Shown: positions 30,280 to 38,272, numbered from the stretch's first letter. The stretch: DNA of 46,716 nt from Pseudomonadota bacterium (GCA_023410905.1 JAEYPL010000353.1:1-46716); one strand, 5' to 3'. Notes: a model not told the origin generated them from the letters alone. Numbers and translations are program-made.

Positions 30280-30978
30280 CTACACCCAGCCCGCCGCCGT
30301 ATTCCGAGCGTCAACCCTGAGGTGATCCTCGATCCTGGCGACGCCAGCGCACTCCTCGATGAGAACCTTGAGTGCATTCCGCTGATCTACAGACGGTACC
30401 GAGCCCCAAGCTTCGACAGTACCGTCCTTTACGGTGATATTGATGTAACCACTTTGAAGCCAGTGCTGCTTTTTGACTTGTTCGACGATATGGCGCTGGA
30501 GCGTTGCGTCGTCAGAGGTCACTATGGGCGTGCCGACACTCACTTGGCTCAACGCGCGCACGAGGTCGCCGCGCGAAATGATCCCGACTAATGATCCACC
30601 GCGCACGACAGGAACCCGCTTGAGTTTGTTGGCGTCAAGCACCTCCGCAACCTCGCTTAAGCTGGCGTCCTCACGCACCGAGATTACATGTCGAGACATC
30701 ACTTCATGAACCTTGCGTCCATGGCTCTTCGCATATTGGCGCGCCATCTGATCGGGGTTCGCGGTGAACCTTGCGAACCACGACTGTCGCTTCTCGGTGC
30801 CGGTCTCCACTCGGTGGAGAAGGTCGCTGGCCGTGAGTATGCCAACGAGGCGGCCGTCGGCCGCAACGACTGGCAATCCACTGACCCGCTTTTCCGTCAT
30901 GATGCCCGCAGCCTCGCGTACGCTGGCTTCAGGCGTAACCGTGGCGACGTCGCGCGTCATGATATCGATGGCTTCCAT
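30280..30978 (-). CDS. CBS-pair plus BON domain protein
   Basis: A 232-residue soluble protein. CBS1 (about 4-62) reads DIMTRDVATVTPEASVREAA and GLPVVAADGRLVGILTASDL. CBS2 (about 92-148) reads VMSRHVISVREDASLSEVAE and RVPVVRGGSLVGIISRGDL. A C-terminal BON domain (about 160-225) contains GYINITVKDGTVEAWGSV and NALKVLIEECAGVARIEDHL. CBS pairs bind nucleotides and BON domains are thought to bind phospholipids or interfaces. ATG at 30978 follows GAGGATGTCCC, so the 20 upstream codons are excluded. An FNR-type box is centred 66 bp upstream. Confidence 0.92.
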   Translation of the reverse strand: MEAIDIMTRDVATVTPEASVREAAGIMTEKRVSGLPVVAADGRLVGILTASDLLHRVETGTEKRQSWFARFTANPDQMARQYAKSHGRKVHEVMSRHVISVREDASLSEVAEVLDANKLKRVPVVRGGSLVGIISRGDLVRALSQVSVGTPIVTSDDATLQRHIVEQVKKQHWLQSGYINITVKDGTVEAWGSVPSVDQRNALKVLIEECAGVARIEDHLRVDARNTAAGWV

Positions 30979-31328
30979 GGGACATCCTCTCTTCTCAGAG
31001 CATGAGCTGAGCTGGAACCCTGAGAAGACTTTGCGCATTGATCTACGTCAACAGTGCCGAGGCGCGATCAGTTCCGGACGCGGTCGCGCGCTCCATCCGA
31101 GTCCTCAAGCGACCAGACGTGCCCACGCTGCATCGGTCCAAGATCGACATTCGGGAACTTTGCCGGGTCGGTTGGGGCCATAGCCCTGTCTGCTAGTGGG
31201 AGCTAATCCCCGATCGGCAGAAATTGGGAACGGACTTAATTTGACCACAGCTTCATCGCCGAGCGACATGTAGCATGGGGTGTTGCTGAGCCTTGGCCGA
31301 TCAACGACAAGCAGGCAGATGATAGGCA
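30979..31328. other. Promoter region between CBS-BON and Crp-like genes
   Basis: About 350 bp with no gene. It holds the FNR-type box at 31038-31051, whose spacing fits the CBS-BON gene. Nothing resembling an FNR-type box is found closer to the divergent Crp-like gene at 31329. Confidence 0.5.
31038..31051. promoter_or_regulatory. FNR/FixK-type box upstream of the CBS-BON gene
   Basis: TTGATCTACGTCAA matches TTGAT-N4-GTCAA. The centre is 66 bp upstream of the CBS-BON start codon at 30978. Confidence 0.75.
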
Positions 31329-31943
31329 ATGGAATCAAAGACAGAATGGCTGACAGGGTTTCCCGGCCTTGCCCGGTTGGGCGCTGACCTTATCGGCGTG
31401 CTCACGCGCAGCGGCTCGGTTATCACGCTGCCGGCCGCCGGCCGCATTTACGGCCCCGGGCAGGCACCCGAGCGTTATCTCCTACTCCTCGACGGTAGCG
31501 TCCGCGTGCAGCAGGTCTCAGAAGGTGGGCGCGCGATCGTTCTCTATCGCGTCTCCGCCGGCGAGAGTTGCGCGCTGACGACAGCGTGCCTCATGGGCTG
31601 CGAGGACTACCTCGCGGAAGCGATCACCGAGGCCGATATTCATGCCGTCGCCATTCCACGCGGCACGTTCGATGATCTCATTGCCCGTTCGTCTGAGTTT
31701 GGGCGTTCCGTGTTCACCGCCTTCAGCCGGCGAGTAACCGACCTGTTTCATACCATCGAGGAAGTCGCCTTCTCGCGCATGGACATCCACCTGGCGCACA
31801 GGCTGCTGGAGCCGTCGCACGGAAGCGATGATGTCACCGCGACACAGCAGCAACTCGCTTCCGAACTCGGCTGGCGCAAGGCACACGAGCAGGTCATTCC
31901 GTCAATCGACGACGCCCACGCCGCTTCCCGAGCGTCGTCTTGA
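31329..31943 (+). CDS. Crp/Fnr-family protein with degenerate DNA-binding C terminus
   Basis: A 204-residue protein. Its N-terminal part is a cyclic-nucleotide-binding-like fold: RIYGPGQAPERYLLLLDGSV, VQQVSEGGRAIVLYRVSAGE, then the long dimer helix SEFGRSVFTAFSRRVTDLF. The C-terminal helix-turn-helix starts normally with MDIHLAHRLL and TATQQQLASELG. After that the recognition helix (normally of type TAREVVSR) is replaced by WRKAHEQVIPSIDDAHAASR and the protein stops. The domain is therefore truncated or scrambled and DNA binding is doubtful. Three Cys in SCALTTACLMGC lie in the sensor domain and might bind a ligand, but the N-terminal Fe-S Cys cluster of FNR is absent. The stop codon lies inside the FNR-type box at 31940. 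Confidence 0.7.
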   Translation: MESKTEWLTGFPGLARLGADLIGVLTRSGSVITLPAAGRIYGPGQAPERYLLLLDGSVRVQQVSEGGRAIVLYRVSAGESCALTTACLMGCEDYLAEAITEADIHAVAIPRGTFDDLIARSSEFGRSVFTAFSRRVTDLFHTIEEVAFSRMDIHLAHRLLEPSHGSDDVTATQQQLASELGWRKAHEQVIPSIDDAHAASRASS

Positions 31944-31953
31944 CCTCGATCAA
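31940..31953. promoter_or_regulatory. FNR/FixK-type box upstream of the DevBCA-like operon
   Basis: TTGACCTCGATCAA fits TTGAC-N4-ATCAA. Its centre is about 73 bp upstream of the adaptor gene start at 32020. The TGA stop of the preceding Crp-like gene (31941-31943) is part of the box. Confidence 0.75.
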
Positions 31954-32019
31954 TGTTGAAATACGCGCCGCAGCGCTTTGGTGCGGTTCGCTTGCGCGCA
32001 TTCAGGAATTCGACTGCAG

Positions 32020-33183
32020 ATGACCTTGGGAAAGCACACCCGGCTCGTTCTCTTCGTTGCGGCTGCCGCCACCACGGGGATCTTGCTTGCGTATAGCCTG
32101 TTGCGTCCCACAGTTGTTACGGTCGCTTCGGTGGTGGAAAACGTTCCTGTGCGGATCTTTGGCCTCGGCACGGTCGAAGGTCGCGTGGTTTCCAAGATTG
32201 GCTTTGAGGTCGGAGCCGCCATCGTCGATCTCAAGGCGGATCATGGCGACTTGCTTAAGAAGGGTCAGGTGCTTGCGCAGCTCAATTCCGCGCTGCAGGA
32301 GGCCAAGGTCGCGAAGGCCAAGGCCGCGGTGTTGACCGCCGAGGTCACTTTGACGAAGGCAAACGCCAATACCCTCAAGGCACAGGCGATCCTGGCACAG
32401 CGCCTGGAAGCCAACCGGCGCAAGCAAGAACTGGCAAGCCGACAGGTGACATCAACACAAGTGGCGGAAGAAGCACAACGCGATGAGGATGTTGCAAGTG
32501 CGGACGTCCTGGTTGCCGAGAACGACATCGAAGTCGCGAGAGCACAGCTTACCGATGCCCGGGCACAGCTCGCTTTCGAGGAAGCACTCCTGAGTCAGCA
32601 CACGCTGCGGGCACCCTATGACGCTCTCGTGGTCGACCGGCAGAAGGAGCTTGGAACGGTCATCAAGTCTGGCGACACGATCTTTACCATCGTTTCGATC
32701 GGCTCAGTGTGGGTTCTTGCCTACATCGACGAGGCGCGCTCGGGAGCGATCCAGGAGGATCAGCCGGCGGAAGTACGGCTGCGTTCGCTCCCCGACCGGA
32801 TATTTCCAGCGCGTGTAGCCCGCATCGGCATAGAGAGCGATCGTGTCACCGAAGAGCGCCGGGTCTATGTGAAATGCGACCAGTGCCCGCCCCGCTTCCA
32901 CCTTGGCGAGCAGGCCGAGGTGCTGATCACCGTTGCAAAGCTGCCAAAAGCCCTGCTGATCCCCGAAGCGGCGGTGACCGGCTTCGACGGTAGTAAGGGA
33001 ACGGTGTGGACGGTCGATGGCGGACGCCTGCAGCGCCGTGCGGTCGCGTTCGGGCACCGGACCGAGGATGCGCGCCTGGAGATGCGAGATGCGCTTCCCA
33101 AGGACGTCGATATCGTCACGCGAGTGAGCAGCACCCTGCGTGAAGGCGAGAGGGCGCGGGCGGTGCGGGAGCGGACACCATGA
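32020..33183 (+). CDS. HlyD/RND-type periplasmic adaptor of ABC exporter (DevB-like)
   Basis: A 387-residue adaptor with one N-terminal membrane segment (LVLFVAAAATTGILLAYSLL), first lipoyl half KADHGDLLKKGQVLAQLNS, a coiled-coil hairpin rich in Ala/Lys/Gln (about 90-195), second lipoyl half LRAPYDALVVDRQKELGTVI, and beta-barrel and membrane-proximal domains. C285 and C288 lie in KCDQCPPRF, an unusual pair for this family. The open frame starts 14 codons earlier at a TTG, but ATG at 32020 gives a normal N terminus. The stop overlaps the next start by ATGA. The adaptor-permease-ATPase order is that of DevBCA-type exporters. An FNR-type box lies about 73 bp upstream. Confidence 0.9.
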   Translation: MTLGKHTRLVLFVAAAATTGILLAYSLLRPTVVTVASVVENVPVRIFGLGTVEGRVVSKIGFEVGAAIVDLKADHGDLLKKGQVLAQLNSALQEAKVAKAKAAVLTAEVTLTKANANTLKAQAILAQRLEANRRKQELASRQVTSTQVAEEAQRDEDVASADVLVAENDIEVARAQLTDARAQLAFEEALLSQHTLRAPYDALVVDRQKELGTVIKSGDTIFTIVSIGSVWVLAYIDEARSGAIQEDQPAEVRLRSLPDRIFPARVARIGIESDRVTEERRVYVKCDQCPPRFHLGEQAEVLITVAKLPKALLIPEAAVTGFDGSKGTVWTVDGGRLQRRAVAFGHRTEDARLEMRDALPKDVDIVTRVSSTLREGERARAVRERTP

Positions 33184-34313
33184 ACCTAGCTTTCCGGGAC
33201 GTTCGGCACAACCTGTTCCGGTTTCTGCTCACCTGCTTTGGCCTGAGCCTCCTGCTCAGCGTCGTGCTGGCGATGATCGGCATCTATCGTGGGATCGTCG
33301 TCGATGCGCTGACCGTGGCGCGCAACCATGGCGTCGACCTTTGGGTGGTGGAAGCGGGCTCGCGCGGCCCCTTTGCCGAGGCGTCCCGCATCCCGGGCGA
33401 CAGCCGCGAAGGCATCGCGCGCCTCGCCGGCGTGGCTGCGGCAGGATCCGTGACCTACCAGACTGTTGAGGCCGATCGCTTCGGGAAAAAGATCAGGCTC
33501 TACGTGATCGGCTTCGAACCCGGGCGGCCGGGAAGTCCGACCGGCATCACGGTTGGGCGTGCGATTGGCAAGAGCAGGTTCGAAATGGTCGCTGATGGCA
33601 GCACTAGATTGAAGATCGGCGACCTCATCAAGCTCGGCCGCACAGGCTTTACGGTCGTGGGCCTCACGGAAAACCAAGTGGCGTCCAGCGGAGACCCCGT
33701 GGTCTTCATCACCTTGCTGGATGCGCAAAAGCTGCAGTTCGAGCTGGCACCGCCTGCTGCGCGCGTGCAACAGGCGCGGGGAAGCGAAGGCGCAAGCAGG
33801 GACACTGTCAATGCCGTCGTCGCGCGGCTCGCGCCCAATGCCAGCGTGAACGCTGTTGCCGAGACGGCGCGCAGATGGCGGCATCTGGGCGCGCTCACTC
33901 AAGCAGAGCAAGAACGCATTCTGGCAGAATCGCTTGTCGATCGGGCTCGACGGCAGATCGGCATGTTCACAAGCATTCTTCTGCTCGTCTCGACGGTCAT
34001 TATCGCACTTATCATTTACACGATGACCATGGAAAAGATCCGCCAAATCGCCATGCTGAAGCTGATCGGCGCGCCAGATCGGACCATCATCAGCATGATC
34101 GTGCAGCAGGCTCTAGCGCTCGGCCTAACGGGCTTTGTGTTCGGTGCCTTGCTGATTGCCGCCATCAAGGATCACTTCCCGCGCCGTGTCGTGCTCGAGG
34201 TGGACAGCGTCTTGGCCCTGGGTATCGTCGTGGTCATCGTCTGCCTGTTGGCCAGCGCACTGGGCGTGCGGGCCGCGCTCAAGGCCGATCCGGCCACCGC
34301 GCTCGGGAGCTGA
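33180..34313 (+). CDS. FtsX/DevC-type ABC permease
   Basis: A 377-residue permease with the FtsX topology: N-terminal helix (FLLTCFGLSLLLSVVLAMIG), a large periplasmic domain of about 220 residues, then three C-terminal helices (FTSILLLVSTVIIALIIYTM, LALGLTGFVFGALLIAAI, LGIVVVIVCLLASALGVRAA). KLIGAPDRTIISMI lies between the second and third helices and is the family's coupling region. It is coupled to the adaptor by ATGA and lies 3 bp before the ATPase gene. With its partners it should form an ATP-driven exporter spanning to the outer membrane; the exported compound is unknown. It is the intact counterpart of the broken permease at 6300. Confidence 0.92.
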   Translation: MNLAFRDVRHNLFRFLLTCFGLSLLLSVVLAMIGIYRGIVVDALTVARNHGVDLWVVEAGSRGPFAEASRIPGDSREGIARLAGVAAAGSVTYQTVEADRFGKKIRLYVIGFEPGRPGSPTGITVGRAIGKSRFEMVADGSTRLKIGDLIKLGRTGFTVVGLTENQVASSGDPVVFITLLDAQKLQFELAPPAARVQQARGSEGASRDTVNAVVARLAPNASVNAVAETARRWRHLGALTQAEQERILAESLVDRARRQIGMFTSILLLVSTVIIALIIYTMTMEKIRQIAMLKLIGAPDRTIISMIVQQALALGLTGFVFGALLIAAIKDHFPRRVVLEVDSVLALGIVVVIVCLLASALGVRAALKADPATALGS

Positions 34314-34316
34314 AAA

Positions 34317-35039
34317 ATGACAACTCCAGCGTCTGCGCAGGCGCTCATACGCCTGAGGGGTATCTCGAAGCATTTCGGCGATGGCGAAACGCGCATCGAT
34401 GCCTTGCGCGACATCTCGCTCGATGTGGCGCCCGGCGAGGTCGTGGCCTTACGGGGGCCGTCCGGTTCCGGCAAGACCACGCTTCTCAACATCATCGCCT
34501 GCATTCTTGATCCGTCCGGCGGGCACATGAGCCTCGACGGCGAGCTTGTCTATGATGACAAATGGTTGCGCGGGGACCTGCGGCGGCTACGCCTGGAGAA
34601 GATCGGTTTCATCTTTCAGTTTCACAATTTGCTGCCGTTCCTGACGGCGACCGACAACGTCGCCCTCGTGTTGCAGCTCGCCGGTCAATCGCCGCAAGAA
34701 GCGAAGGCGCGTGCGAGCGAGCTCCTCGATTACCTTGAGGTCGGCTGGCGCAAGAACGCGCTTCCAGCCAAGCTCTCCGGCGGTGAGGCGCAGAGAGTGG
34801 CGATTGCGCGCGCGCTTGCCAATCGCCCGCGCATCATCCTGGCAGATGAACCAACGGCAGCACTTGACTCAAGGCGAGCACAGATTGCGATGGATCTGTT
34901 GCGCAAGTTGGCCGTCGACCAGCAAGCTGCGGTGGTTGCGGTCACACATGACGAGAAGATTTTCGACCGATTCGATCGCATGTACATGCTGCGGGACGGC
35001 AAATTGGAGGACGTCGTCTGGACATCCGAAGCAGCGTGA
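34317..35039 (+). CDS. ABC exporter ATP-binding protein (DevA/LolD/MacB type)
   Basis: A 240-residue ABC ATPase with Walker A GPSGSGKTT, Q-loop FIFQFHNLLPFLTATDNVAL, signature LSGGEAQRVAIARALANRP, Walker B IILADEPTAALDS and H-loop VVAVTHDEKIFDRFDR. All catalytic motifs are intact. It energises the FtsX-type permease just upstream, with which it forms a three-gene operon together with the adaptor. LolD/MacB-type ATPases work by mechanotransmission rather than direct transport. No gene follows on the plus strand; the next genes are convergent. Confidence 0.93.
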   Translation: MTTPASAQALIRLRGISKHFGDGETRIDALRDISLDVAPGEVVALRGPSGSGKTTLLNIIACILDPSGGHMSLDGELVYDDKWLRGDLRRLRLEKIGFIFQFHNLLPFLTATDNVALVLQLAGQSPQEAKARASELLDYLEVGWRKNALPAKLSGGEAQRVAIARALANRPRIILADEPTAALDSRRAQIAMDLLRKLAVDQQAAVVAVTHDEKIFDRFDRMYMLRDGKLEDVVWTSEAA

Positions 35040-35089
35040 AGACATCCCCAGTTGGTTCATCGGCAAGAGCGATCCCACGGAGATCAGCC

Positions 35090-35488
35090 CTAGACGGTCG
35101 AGGCACGCAGTGCCAATCTCACCGTGACCGGTGTGCCGCGGGATGAAGCGATCGGGGCGTTTCCTGTTCGGCAGCACTGTCGAGATACTTGCGGGCCGCT
35201 CGCGCATCCCTCTGCTCGTGGCGCGCAGGTGGCGGACTGAAGCCCTACCGACACGTGGTGACCGCCACGGAATGCTCGGATGCGTCGTGGCAGGCCTCGA
35301 GACTGGATTACGCCTGTTCCCCGATGCCGTGCATGAGGTTTTGCGCAGGTACGGCCAGCGAGAGCGGTATCGAGATTCCGCGCAATGGCCTCCGTCAGGA
35401 ACACGCGATCGGCAGAGGCCAACGCAAGCCGCTGCTGCTTCAGACGCGCTCGTTCTTTCACGCGCCTGGCTCTGACCTCGGCGTCCAT
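35090..35488 (-). CDS. Hypothetical protein coupled to globin, probably frameshifted
   Basis: The globin stop overlaps an ATG (TGATG) at 35488, opening a frame that begins DAEVRARRVKERARLKQQRL and SADRVFLTEAIARNL, plausible for a small basic protein. Later the open frame loses protein-like character. Better-looking stretches (EHSVAVTTCR near 35265, ARKYLDSAAEQETP near 35170) are in another frame, while VGLQSATCAPRAEGCA is in the first. This suggests two or more frameshifts. No family was recognised. The coupling to the globin implies a related job, if the gene was ever functional. Confidence 0.35.
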   Translation of the reverse strand: MDAEVRARRVKERARLKQQRLALASADRVFLTEAIARNLDTALAGRTCAKPHARHRGTGVIQSRGLPRRIRAFRGGHHVSVGLQSATCAPRAEGCASGPQVSRQCCRTGNAPIASSRGTPVTVRLALRASTV

Positions 35489-35943
35489 CACGCCTCGCAG
35501 TCTGCAGGCGGCGGCGCAGCGCGCTTCACGGGCGGCACGATCCCTTCGCCGCTATGAAGGGCAATGCCGAGCCGGAGCGATTCCGCAATGCGATTCGCCC
35601 GGTCAACGAAGATGGCCGCCGCGTCGGCCGGGCACGTCTTGACTGCCGTCGCCTGGAATAGCGCCAGCCAGCGATCGAAATGCGCCGGCGTGATCTCCGC
35701 CAGCTCGGCGTGCGCCTTCATGGGCATGCCTTTGTAGCGACCGGTCATCAAAGTCACCGACGACCAGAAGGCGCAGAGCTTTGCGAGATGCGCATCCCAA
35801 TCGTTGATCGCCCGGTTGAAGATCGGCCCGAGGAGCGGATCGGCCCGCACGCGGGCATAGAACGTGTGCACCAGTGTCGTGATCATCGGCTCGGTGATGC
35901 CGACCGGCATACCTGGCGCCTTGGGGTGGGGGTCTCGGCTCAT
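35488..35943 (-). CDS. Group III truncated hemoglobin
   Basis: A 151-residue globin matching truncated-hemoglobin group III: VHTFYARVRADPLLGPIFNR with the B10-type Tyr, then AKLCAFWSSVTLMTGRYKGM, PMKAHAELAEITPAHFDRWL with the proximal His in KAH, and a C-terminal helix FVDRANRIAESLRLGIAL. Group III members bind O2 or NO and are linked to nitrosative stress in several bacteria. The gene follows a membrane protein on the same strand, about 43 bp away, and both lie downstream of an NsrR-type palindrome. NO control, in step with the nitrate reductase genes nearby, is therefore likely. Confidence 0.9.
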   Translation of the reverse strand: MSRDPHPKAPGMPVGITEPMITTLVHTFYARVRADPLLGPIFNRAINDWDAHLAKLCAFWSSVTLMTGRYKGMPMKAHAELAEITPAHFDRWLALFQATAVKTCPADAAAIFVDRANRIAESLRLGIALHSGEGIVPPVKRAAPPPADCEA

Positions 35944-35986
35944 GTATCTCTGAGTGTCCTGTGACGACAGACGTCATGCCCGCCCA

Positions 35987-36484
35987 TCAGGGGCGGACCA
36001 CGGTCCAGATAACGGAAAAGCTGACGAATGCAATGGCCACGGCGATCGGTACGATGACCATGTGCGTTACGGCCGATGTCCGCTCCATGGGGCCTGTGTA
36101 GGTATCGACCTGATCGCTTTGGCGATAGCTGTCCGCCGGCTGCCAGCGCGCATCATGCCGCGCACGCACGCGCATCATCAGCAGCGGCATGGTGAAGAAC
36201 ATCACGGCGAAGCCGATACTGATAATCACAGCGAACAAAGCCTCGCCGCTGCCCATGAATGTTACCACGGCGGCGGCGAAAGCAATGCCATAGCACGCCA
36301 TCATGATGGGGCCGGCGGTTCTCAGGAGCCCGTCATCCTTTTCGACGTATGCCTCGGGCGGGCTCTGAGGCGGGGCTGCCCCTTGCGGAAGAACCACCTG
36401 ATGGTTCGATGCGTTGGGTGCGGGAGGGGCAATGCGCTCAGCATTGCGGGGCCGTTCCAATGTCTCGAGCAAGACGCCCACCAT
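35987..36484 (-). CDS. Three-helix membrane protein in the NsrR-controlled operon
   Basis: A 165-residue protein with a Pro-rich cytoplasmic N terminus, two paired helices (TAGPIMMACYGIAFAAAVVT and ALFAVIISIGFAVMFFTMPL) and a C-terminal helix (MVIVPIAVAIAFVSFSVIW). No family is recognised beyond small inner-membrane proteins seen near denitrification genes. Two start codons, ATG at 36493 and ATG at 36484, both lie within the NsrR-type palindrome. Unless the message is leaderless, the real start may be further downstream, at about LERPRN or later. It is transcribed divergently from nsrR and precedes the globin gene. Confidence 0.7.
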   Translation of the reverse strand: MVGVLLETLERPRNAERIAPPAPNASNHQVVLPQGAAPPQSPPEAYVEKDDGLLRTAGPIMMACYGIAFAAAVVTFMGSGEALFAVIISIGFAVMFFTMPLLMMRVRARHDARWQPADSYRQSDQVDTYTGPMERTSAVTHMVIVPIAVAIAFVSFSVIWTVVRP

Positions 36485-36509
36485 AAGATGCATTATGGAT
36501 GCATCTTAT
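36483..36509. promoter_or_regulatory. NsrR-type operator palindrome
   Basis: ATAAGATGCAT and ATGCATCTTAT form a perfect 11-bp inverted repeat with 5 bp (TATGG) between, matching the NsrR consensus AAGATGYAT...ATRCATCTT. A weaker AAGATG...CATCTT pair follows at 36531-36562. The site lies between the membrane protein-globin operon and nsrR, so it can control both. Confidence 0.85.
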
Positions 36510-36575
36510 TAGATGGTTGCCTCGATAAATAAGATGTGTCAAGGATGAATCTAATCCATCTTGACGCAGGAACCC

Positions 36576-37013
36576 ATGCAGCTCACCACGTTCTCGGACT
36601 TCGCGCTGCGCGTGCTCATGTACGTGCACGCTGCGGGTGACCGGCGCGTCACCATCGAGGAAATGGCCACGTCCTACCGCATCTCCCGCGCTCACTTGAT
36701 GAAAGTGGTCAACTTGCTTACCCGTACCGGGTATCTCACAGCGGTGCGTGGCCGTTCGGGCGGCCTCAGGCTTGCGCGCCCAGCCAACGAGATTCGGTTG
36801 GGCGCCGTCATCCGGGATACGGAGCCGGACTTTGCGCTCGTCGAGTGCTTCGCAACCGGCAGCCAATGCGTCATCACTGGCTGCTGCCGCCTTCCTCGCG
36901 TGTTGAACAAGGCGCTTTTGGCGTTTCTCGACACGCTCGATGAGTACACCCTGGACAGCATCGCACTCAAACCGAGGGACTTTCGAAACGTGCTTGCGGT
37001 CAGCGCGTCGTGA
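36576..37013 (+). CDS. nsrR: NsrR-type Rrf2-family nitric-oxide-sensing repressor
   Basis: A 145-residue Rrf2 protein. It opens MQLTTFSDFALRVLMYVHA, has the winged-helix motif IEEMATSYRISRAHLMKVVN and the wing YLTAVRGRSGGLRLARP. The cluster ligands are C91, C98 and C103/C104 in ECFATGSQCVITGCCRL, the NsrR three-Cys Fe-S pattern with one extra Cys. The opening sequence is diagnostic for NsrR rather than IscR. ATG at 36576 follows AGGAACCC. An NsrR palindrome lies 67-93 bp upstream, so autoregulation is probable. The divergent operon carries a globin, a typical NsrR target. Confidence 0.92.
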   Translation: MQLTTFSDFALRVLMYVHAAGDRRVTIEEMATSYRISRAHLMKVVNLLTRTGYLTAVRGRSGGLRLARPANEIRLGAVIRDTEPDFALVECFATGSQCVITGCCRLPRVLNKALLAFLDTLDEYTLDSIALKPRDFRNVLAVSAS

Positions 37014-37511
37014 TATTTTTAGATCTCAGCGCACCACGCTCCCGTACTTGTCGAACTGCCGACTTGAGCGTCAGGGGCGTGATCGATCTGTGCGCCCAAT
37101 GCCTCTTGCCGCCCTCACAGTTCATGGCCCGAGGTTGGTTGCACTTTGGAGGGCCGCTGTTTCGCTCTAAATCGCCCGCTCATCCTCCACGAACGACGAA
37201 CCGAGCGCCATCGAAGGCCGTGATCGGGCAAAATGGGGCAAACGTATCTGCTTGGACAATGAGTCGCTCACGATGCGGCATCCTAGAATGAGAAATCGAA
37301 CGCGCCATTGCTGGAAACCGATATATCGCCTTAGGGGCTAGAGTATCGAGCTGTTCCGCGGCCCGTTCGCGTCGTCGAACACGAAGCCGCGGCGGCAGAC
37401 CTTAATCCCGATGTGCGCACACGCTATAGCTAACTGGTACCGAGGTGGTAGCAAGCCGCACTCTGAAAGGATCGGTCGCCCTGCCATCACGCGCCGCGCA
37501 CGGAACCTGCT
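37014..37511. other. Region without a recognisable gene
   Basis: About 500 bp between the nsrR stop and the end of the Crp/Fnr-type gene. No recognisable protein, RNA or repeat was seen. The two genes converge here. Confidence 0.45.
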
Positions 37512-38210
37512 TCAAACGGTTGGATCATCGATCGTGGCAGTCGGTTTGGCCAATCTCCGCAACGCCTCGCTGTCTCGGATCTCGACTGTCGGTCCGCGCA
37601 CGATGACATTGTACGATAGCAGGGACGCAAATGATCGCGAGAGGACCTCGGGGGCTAGCCCGAGCCGCGACGCGAGGATTTTCTTCTCGAAAGGCAGTGG
37701 AAAGCAGCCGGTGCCGCCTGTCGCCAGATCTTGTGCCAGCAGCCAGTTTGCCAGCCGCTGCAGACCAGTTCGCAGTTTCTGGTTCTTCAGCTCCTTGACG
37801 AGACCGCGATAGGCGTAGGCGAGTTCCTGCGCCAACGCGCGCGCGAACGCAGCATCCGCAGAGAACAGCCTGCGCACGGACACCGCCGGAATGAGCAGCA
37901 CGCGCGCCGGAGTCAAGGAGCGCGCGGACTTGAGATAGACACGGTCGAGGATGACGGCCGCAACGATGAAGCTTTGTCCCGGGCCGAGAACGGCGACAGT
38001 CGTCTCACGATCGCGATAGGCAGAGTAAACCTCCACCTGGCCATCGACGACCACATGCAGGAAGTCCGCAGGCTCTCCTTCGCGCGCGAGTTCCACGAGA
38101 GCCGGAAACCGCTGCAGGAACGAGCCGCGCAGCAGTGCGTCGATATGGGTCGGATCGGCCCCGTCGAACAATGCCAGACGGCGCATCTCCTCGATTTCCT
38201 CAGAGCGCAT
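37512..38210 (-). CDS. Crp/Fnr-family transcription regulator upstream of narK
   Basis: A 232-residue regulator. The sensor beta-barrel reads LVELAREGEPADFLHVVVDG and VEVYSAYRDRETTVAVLGPG, the dimer helix ELAYAYRGLVKELKNQKLRT and the winged helix FEKKILASRLGLAPEVLSRS. FASLLSYNVIVRGPTVEI is the wing. The Fe-S Cys of FNR are missing, as are clear cAMP-binding residues, so it is of the Dnr/NarR/FixK-type group. It is divergent from the narK-narGHJ operon and probably controls it. An FNR-type box lies 55 bp upstream of this start, so autoregulation is possible. The recognition helix keeps the family E--SR pattern (PEVLSRS). Confidence 0.85.
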   Translation of the reverse strand: MRSEEIEEMRRLALFDGADPTHIDALLRGSFLQRFPALVELAREGEPADFLHVVVDGQVEVYSAYRDRETTVAVLGPGQSFIVAAVILDRVYLKSARSLTPARVLLIPAVSVRRLFSADAAFARALAQELAYAYRGLVKELKNQKLRTGLQRLANWLLAQDLATGGTGCFPLPFEKKILASRLGLAPEVLSRSFASLLSYNVIVRGPTVEIRDSEALRRLAKPTATIDDPTV

Positions 38211-38258
38211 ATCAAGTCCTCCCTGCTCCGTATCTAGCCGCCCGCGCCTGCCGGTGAG

Positions 38259-38272
38259 TTGATCTATATCAT
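38259..38272. promoter_or_regulatory. FNR/NnrR-type box in the crp-narK intergenic region
   Basis: TTGATCTATATCAT matches TTGAT-N4-ATCAA with one mismatch at the last base. The centre is 55 bp from the divergent regulator start and about 187 bp from the narK start at 38452, so the narK leader would be long if this is its activator site. Confidence 0.6.
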
